From contig JACGCM010001948.1 of assembly GCA_014058105.1 (NCBI GenBank), positions 2,294,001 through 2,358,000 of the forward strand: a DNA stretch of 64,000 nucleotides, written 5' to 3'. Shown piece after piece: positions 59,807-64,000 of the stretch (position 1 is the first letter of the stretch; each line of letters opens with the position of its first letter). Made by a program: the position numbers and the translations under genes. The stretch comes from Kingdonia uniflora (taxonomy: Eukaryota > Streptophyta > Magnoliopsida > Ranunculales > Circaeasteraceae). Under the pieces are notes generated by a model. It saw nothing but the letters and a program-made list of their open reading frames with translations. It did no database searches and had not been told where the DNA came from.

Positions 59807-60490
59807 TATTATCCAATCTGCATGAACAAATAATGCATCTTAAGGAAATGATCAAGTCTAGTATATACACATTATCTCCTTAAGACAAATTTGTCCCTGC
59901 CACATTGCTTTAAAGGAATATAGACCCCTGTCTCCCAGGATACAACAATCAATTACAGGGAGAAGAAAGTACTTCTATCTATCTGCCAAACGAGCCTTGA
60001 TTGCGTCTATTTTCTATCTTGAAAATGACTCAAGAAAACTCTGAAAAGCTGATGATGATAAATGAAAATAAAGTCTGGTTATATAGAGTATATGTGACTC
60101 TTCACCAAGGGTTACACCTCAAGTTAGAGCCTCTTCACCAAGAGTCACACCTTAAGCTACATATGTTGGAGACAACCCGACTCACACCTCAAACCCAAAA
60201 ATATGACTAAGTGTTCCAAGGAATCCCCAAGGCTGAATCATAGACTTATAATAATAAGTGTGTTCCTAGGTCGAGAAAGCCCATGGGTAGCCCATCCACC
60301 CAAGCAAGTTTGCACACATGGGTCGCACATGTGCGTGTGGCCCACCAATTTTCACACACATCACAACAAGTTAAATGTTAGACTTACTTATATAGTAATT
60401 GAGCTTTCCTCATATCCAATGTGGTACTAAATACTTAGTTCTACCATTCAAGGAAAAAGAAAACCAAAAACCTATTTGTATTTTCCAACA
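59807..60490 (-). repeat. copia 5' LTR
   Basis: 684 bp matching 36805-37486. The expected tRNA-iMet PBS next to it (about 59760-59806) is not recognisable, so this zone is decayed or rearranged. Confidence 0.85.
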
Positions 60491-60519
60491 CAAAATTGGC
60501 CGTATAAAAAAGAAGTTAA

Positions 60520-61044
60520 GGAGATTAGAAAGATATCAAAACACTTATCGGGATATAATCGAGTCTATTACACGTACATTATCTCCTTAAGACAAATTCA
60601 CCCCTGCCACAGTGCTTTGTAGGGTATAATCTACCCATGTCTCCCAGAATACAACGATCAGATACGAGTAAAAGAAAATACTTCAATCTACCCGTCAATC
60701 AAACCTTGATTGCGATTACTATTCGTTGGATGAAAAAGACTCAAAAAAATTGTAAAACTTTATTATTAAACAATAGAAACGAAGTTGGGTTATATAAAGT
60801 ATTGGTGCCTTTACACTAAAGGTCACACCTTAAGTTGATATCTTTTCACTAAAGGTCACACCTTAAATCACACATTTTTATGTGTCTTTTGGAGACAACT
60901 CAGCTCACACACATTACAACTCATAAGTAAAGTCTTAACCATAATCTAGAGTTGTGTAACCTACATACCCAATGTGGTACAAAATAAACTACTTAAATAT
61001 CAACAATTCAAACTAAGGATAAAACCACAAGGTTTTTTCCAACA
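60520..61044 (-). mobile_element. Diverged solo LTR related to the copia LTR
   Basis: The order of motifs repeats that of the copia LTR next door: CGAGTCTATTACACGTACAT, ATCTCCTTAAGACAAATTC, CCACAGTGCTTTG, AACCTTGATTGCG, AAAGGTCACACCTTAA twice, and the end TTTTTTCCAACA (61044). It is clearly more diverged than the two LTRs of 36805-60490 are from each other, and no internal region accompanies it. Left edge approximate. Confidence 0.65.
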
Positions 61045-61324
61045 TTATATCTCTTGATGTTATTTCAAGGTTAAAATGCTATATTTTATCATATTTTTGC
61101 TAAACAAAATTTTTTTTACGAGAAATTACTCATATTTTGAGAAGTTTAAGCGACAAAAATTATATATGAAGATCCAAATTATTTAGGTTGTTAGATAAAT
61201 GATCGATTAGGATATGAGGGGTGAGCTTTTAGAATGAAATATTGTTGTGTTATTATTTTGAGGGCATATTTGAAAGACCTATGAAAAATAGTTATGTAAC
61301 ATAAAACTAATTGGCTGGGGTGAG

Positions 61325-61660
61325 TGTTGGAATAATAAACTGATTTACCTCGTTTCCAACAATACGTAAGAAGCAAAAAGAAATATTATAATATGACCGG
61401 AGATAGAGGTTGCAGCAGCACTGAAACAAGAACAAAAATTGGAACAAGTGCAGAGCCGAGTCGCAGACAATGTCGATTTCTTTAAGACATTTCCGCACAC
61501 TGCCCAGCAAACAGTATAACGCTGCACGGTCTCCCCCAGGATAAAATGACGGTTTTATGTTAATGAGTTCTCTTGCAGAGAGAGAACCTTCTGTTACTTT
61601 GTACTTCTATTATATACTCGGATTCAGAAATTCATGAAACAGAGAGAGAGAGAGAGAGAG

Positions 61661-61691
<31 letters not shown>

Positions 61692-62228
61692 TGAAGAACT
61701 ATGGTTTGAGAGATATATAAAAATACTGCAGGTTGGTTTTCTTTTATAGACCAAAAAAGAGCCATTACAGGAGGGAAAATAGGGAGACACGCCCTCAACA
61801 AAGGCTAGTGGGACATGTAACGTCTGAGTCAAAACTCAATGGATAGATTTAAAATGGCTAGTAAAGGAAATGAACCCAAGCCTAACTCCAAAGAACTTTT
61901 CAATAAAAAGAATAAGAGACCCATGGGCCCCAGAGCCAGAAAAAGCCAATTACCCAAATCCCAAGACCTGAGACTCGAGCCCGAGCCGGCGTATGTGTGC
62001 AAGTGTGTTAGAATAAAATCCCACTACAGACTCACACACTCACATGTTTCCTACTTACTCATGTCTATAACCAATGATTAAGTTAGATGATATATATCTC
62101 TTCGCATTCTCACTTTCTAAGCAATGTGAGACTATGTTCAAAGAACAAAAAATAAGCTACCAAACCAAATGGTCATGGGTTCGAATCCGCAAAGGTTAGT
62201 TTTCGGTTTTTAGAGATAAAACCCAACA
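61325..62228 (-). repeat. Probable 3' LTR of a second copia element
   Basis: The right edge CCCAACA (62228) is followed by CCCGCATAATATC, a polypurine tract on minus (GATATTATGCGGGAA). The left edge is set tentatively at TGTTGGAATAATAAAC (61325). It contains GA (61641-61660) and TA (61661-61680) dinucleotide runs and a TATAAAAG box on minus near 61748. Confidence 0.45.
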
Positions 62229-64000
62229 TTCCCGCATAATATCTATAAAAACGTATACGATAAAATATCTGAGTAAAAAATCCAAAACTGTGTATATGTA
62301 GAGGTGTATTTCAACTTGAACATTTACTTTAGTGAATATAAAATCAGAGACTAGAATATAGAGTGACTTTAGTCTTGAACTCTAAATTCTTAAGGGTACA
62401 AAGAAATTATATCACATACAGGTCCTCTAGTGCAAAGTTCTTAAAGCCAGCGCATTAATTGCCTTGCGCTCGTATCCCAGTCATAATGAAGGCTCTAGAG
62501 AACTTGTCCAAGTTCCCATAGGAAGCGGCCCCACTTTCACAATTATCAAGGTAAGTCTATCAGAGATGCTCATGTAGGCATCCCACTCTAAATGGAGTAT
62601 AGTCCCCATTAAGAGTTATATAACTCATCATTAACCTGTTACAGGATATCATGCTCTATAGGGATGGACTAGGAGTTAAAACTTCATTCTTTAAATGCAT
62701 GATTCTCAACAATCACTCTGTGATTTGTTTTTCTCATTGAACCTATTTCTTGGGATCCCCAGTCTATAGGTTGAGTTACCATCTTAAAGTATTCAAAACT
62801 AAATGGGCTTTTGTCTCATTCCTTTTGAGTGTTCTACACCTTTTTCCCGTGCTAAAGGATTAGCCAGGTTCACTTCAGACCTCATAAACTCCACTCTTAC
62901 AACTATTGCAGTTAGCTTGCCTCTAACTGAGTTGTGCTTAAGACGAATTACAAGTTTCTTACCGTTGTAGTAACGGTTCTGTACAAAAGCGATAGTGGCA
63001 GTACTATCATAGTAAATAAGTATGACTGGTATTTGTTTATCTTATAAAGGGATATCTGACAGTAGGCTTCTCAGACATTTTACATCCTCAGTAGCAGCAG
63101 TTACTACTATCTACTCAGATTCCATCGTTGATTGGGCTAAGATGGTTTTTTTTAGACCTCCAAGAAACTGCCCCACCTGCTATGTTAAAAACATAAACAT
63201 TAGTAGCCTTGAAATCTTTCGAAAGGGTATTCCAATCGGCATCGTAATATCCTTCAAGGACCACGGGAAAACTCTGGTTGTGTATTTCTATGTGCATGGT
63301 TGTGTATTCCTAGGTGCATGGTTTTTTTCAAATAACGCATGACCCTATCTATAACATGCCAATGTTCTATACTAGGTCTACTAGTAAACCAACATAGTAC
63401 CCCCACTGCGTAAGTAATGTCTGGTTTAGTGCAATCAGTTGCATATCAAAGACTACCGATTATGCTAGCATACTCGGATTGTCTTACATTGTCTCCAGTG
63501 TTCTTAGACAACTTTACACTAGGGTCAAAAGGAGTACATCCAGGTTTACAGTCAAAATAATGATATATCTTCAGAATCTTCTCAATGTAATGAGACTGAT
63601 CTAATGAGATACCACCTTTTGTCCTAGTAATCTTAATTCCCAGAGAATAACACTAGCCTCTCCAAAATCTTCATGTCAAAGCTCTGACTTAGAAAAATCT
63701 TGGTCTCGTACACAACATAAATGTTAGAACCAAAGATAAGTAAGTAATCCACATATAAACATATAATAGTGCAGGCATTATCAACTATCATATAGTAAAT
63801 GCATTTGTCACTTTCGTTAATTTTAAAACCGTGTAAAATAACTATGCTATCAAACTTTTTATGTCATTATTTAGGTTCTTGTTTAAGACCATACAAAGAT
63901 TTAATCAGCTTACAGACTTTACGTTCCTGACCAGGTACAATAAATCCTTCAGGTTGGTCCATGTATATTTCTTCTTCCAAGTCACCCTTTAAAAAAGTAG
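62229..64000 (-). mobile_element. Second Ty1/copia element, 3' part, runs off the window
   Basis: On minus, from 64000 leftwards: RT end pieces ([18 protein letters not shown] and KSLYGLK, 64000-63880), a YVDDLL-like region near 63740, then DITYAVGVLCWF and HWHVIDRVMRYLKK (63450-63340), then LEGYYDADWNTLSKDFKATN and VFNIAGGAVSWRSKK (63297-63115), all RNase H, and degenerate sequence to the polypurine tract at 62229. Its layout is that of the first copia, but it is a different, decayed copy; here the RT is in the normal orientation. Confidence 0.75.

Larger units (their letters stand above)
36805..60490 (-). mobile_element. Ty1/copia retrotransposon split by an Athila insertion
   Basis: The LTRs at 36805-37486 and 59807-60490 are similar throughout and the element is flanked by a perfect CAAAA TSD (36800-36804 and 60491-60495). 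Orientation is minus: the polypurine tract (ATGTGGGGTAT on minus, 37487-37499) precedes the left LTR. Removing the nested Athila and one TSD copy leaves about 5.9 kb, normal for copia. Order on minus: gag, (Athila), gag zinc region, integrase, reverse transcriptase, RNase H. The RT segment is inverted. Several stops and a frameshift make it dead. Confidence 0.88.

Noticed and set aside
61641..61690. GA and TA dinucleotide runs as possible functional elements
   Set aside because: Simple microsatellites; no associated structure.
62180..62205. Perfect pol III B-box (GGTTCGAATCC) suggesting a tRNA gene
   Set aside because: No A-box, acceptor stem or anticodon arm can be folded around it; it lies in a probable LTR.

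Overview
The window is nuclear DNA of a flowering plant, almost certainly a eudicot. It is AT-rich, has GT-AG introns, and carries plant-specific families: IDM1-like PHD/GNAT regulators, a FAR1-type MULE transposase, plant mobile domain, Athila, Ty1/copia, CACTA, hAT and a SINE. I cannot name the species. Most of the window is transposon DNA; the only clearly intact host genes are two tandem paralogues on the minus strand.

Layout. 1-7459: the 5' part of IDM1-like gene A, minus strand and cut by the window edge. Its first intron is 6.7 kb and contains a copia remnant, a hAT-like relic and a 2.7-kb non-autonomous MULE-like element. 8219-20456: a 12.2-kb decayed MULE. It carries a FAR1/MURA-type transposase on plus, a small unknown ORF, and a plant-mobile-domain gene on minus that converges on them. 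23136-34939: IDM1-like gene B. Nine exons join into an unbroken frame of 1044 codons: two Agenet/Tudor-like modules, a TPL-binding-like domain, two PHD fingers and a GNAT acetyltransferase. Its 6.3-kb intron 5 is filled with a hAT element, a MITE family, a SINE and another MITE. 36805-60490: a nest in which a copia element (TSD CAAAA) is split by an Athila element (TSD GTTAT), itself split by a non-autonomous CACTA element (TSD AGT). The CACTA carries captured fragments of a DHHC S-acyltransferase gene and an EFR3/SRL2-like gene. 60520-64000: a related solo LTR and the 3' end of a second copia element.

The signal I rate highest is in the MULE. Seven blocks of a short palindromic motif (TTGTCGA/TCGACAA, about 65 exact copies by hand count) occupy nearly every non-coding compartment of the element and almost no coding sequence. 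The 2.7-kb element in gene A has similar terminal inverted repeats but a different palindromic motif (GTTACGAAA/TTTCGTAAC). This resembles the family-specific motif arrays bound by VANC anti-silencing proteins in Arabidopsis VANDAL MULEs. Here the accessory protein would be a plant-mobile-domain protein, so it may be an independent system of that kind. The neighbouring host genes belong to a family (IDM1/ROS4) that itself counters silencing.
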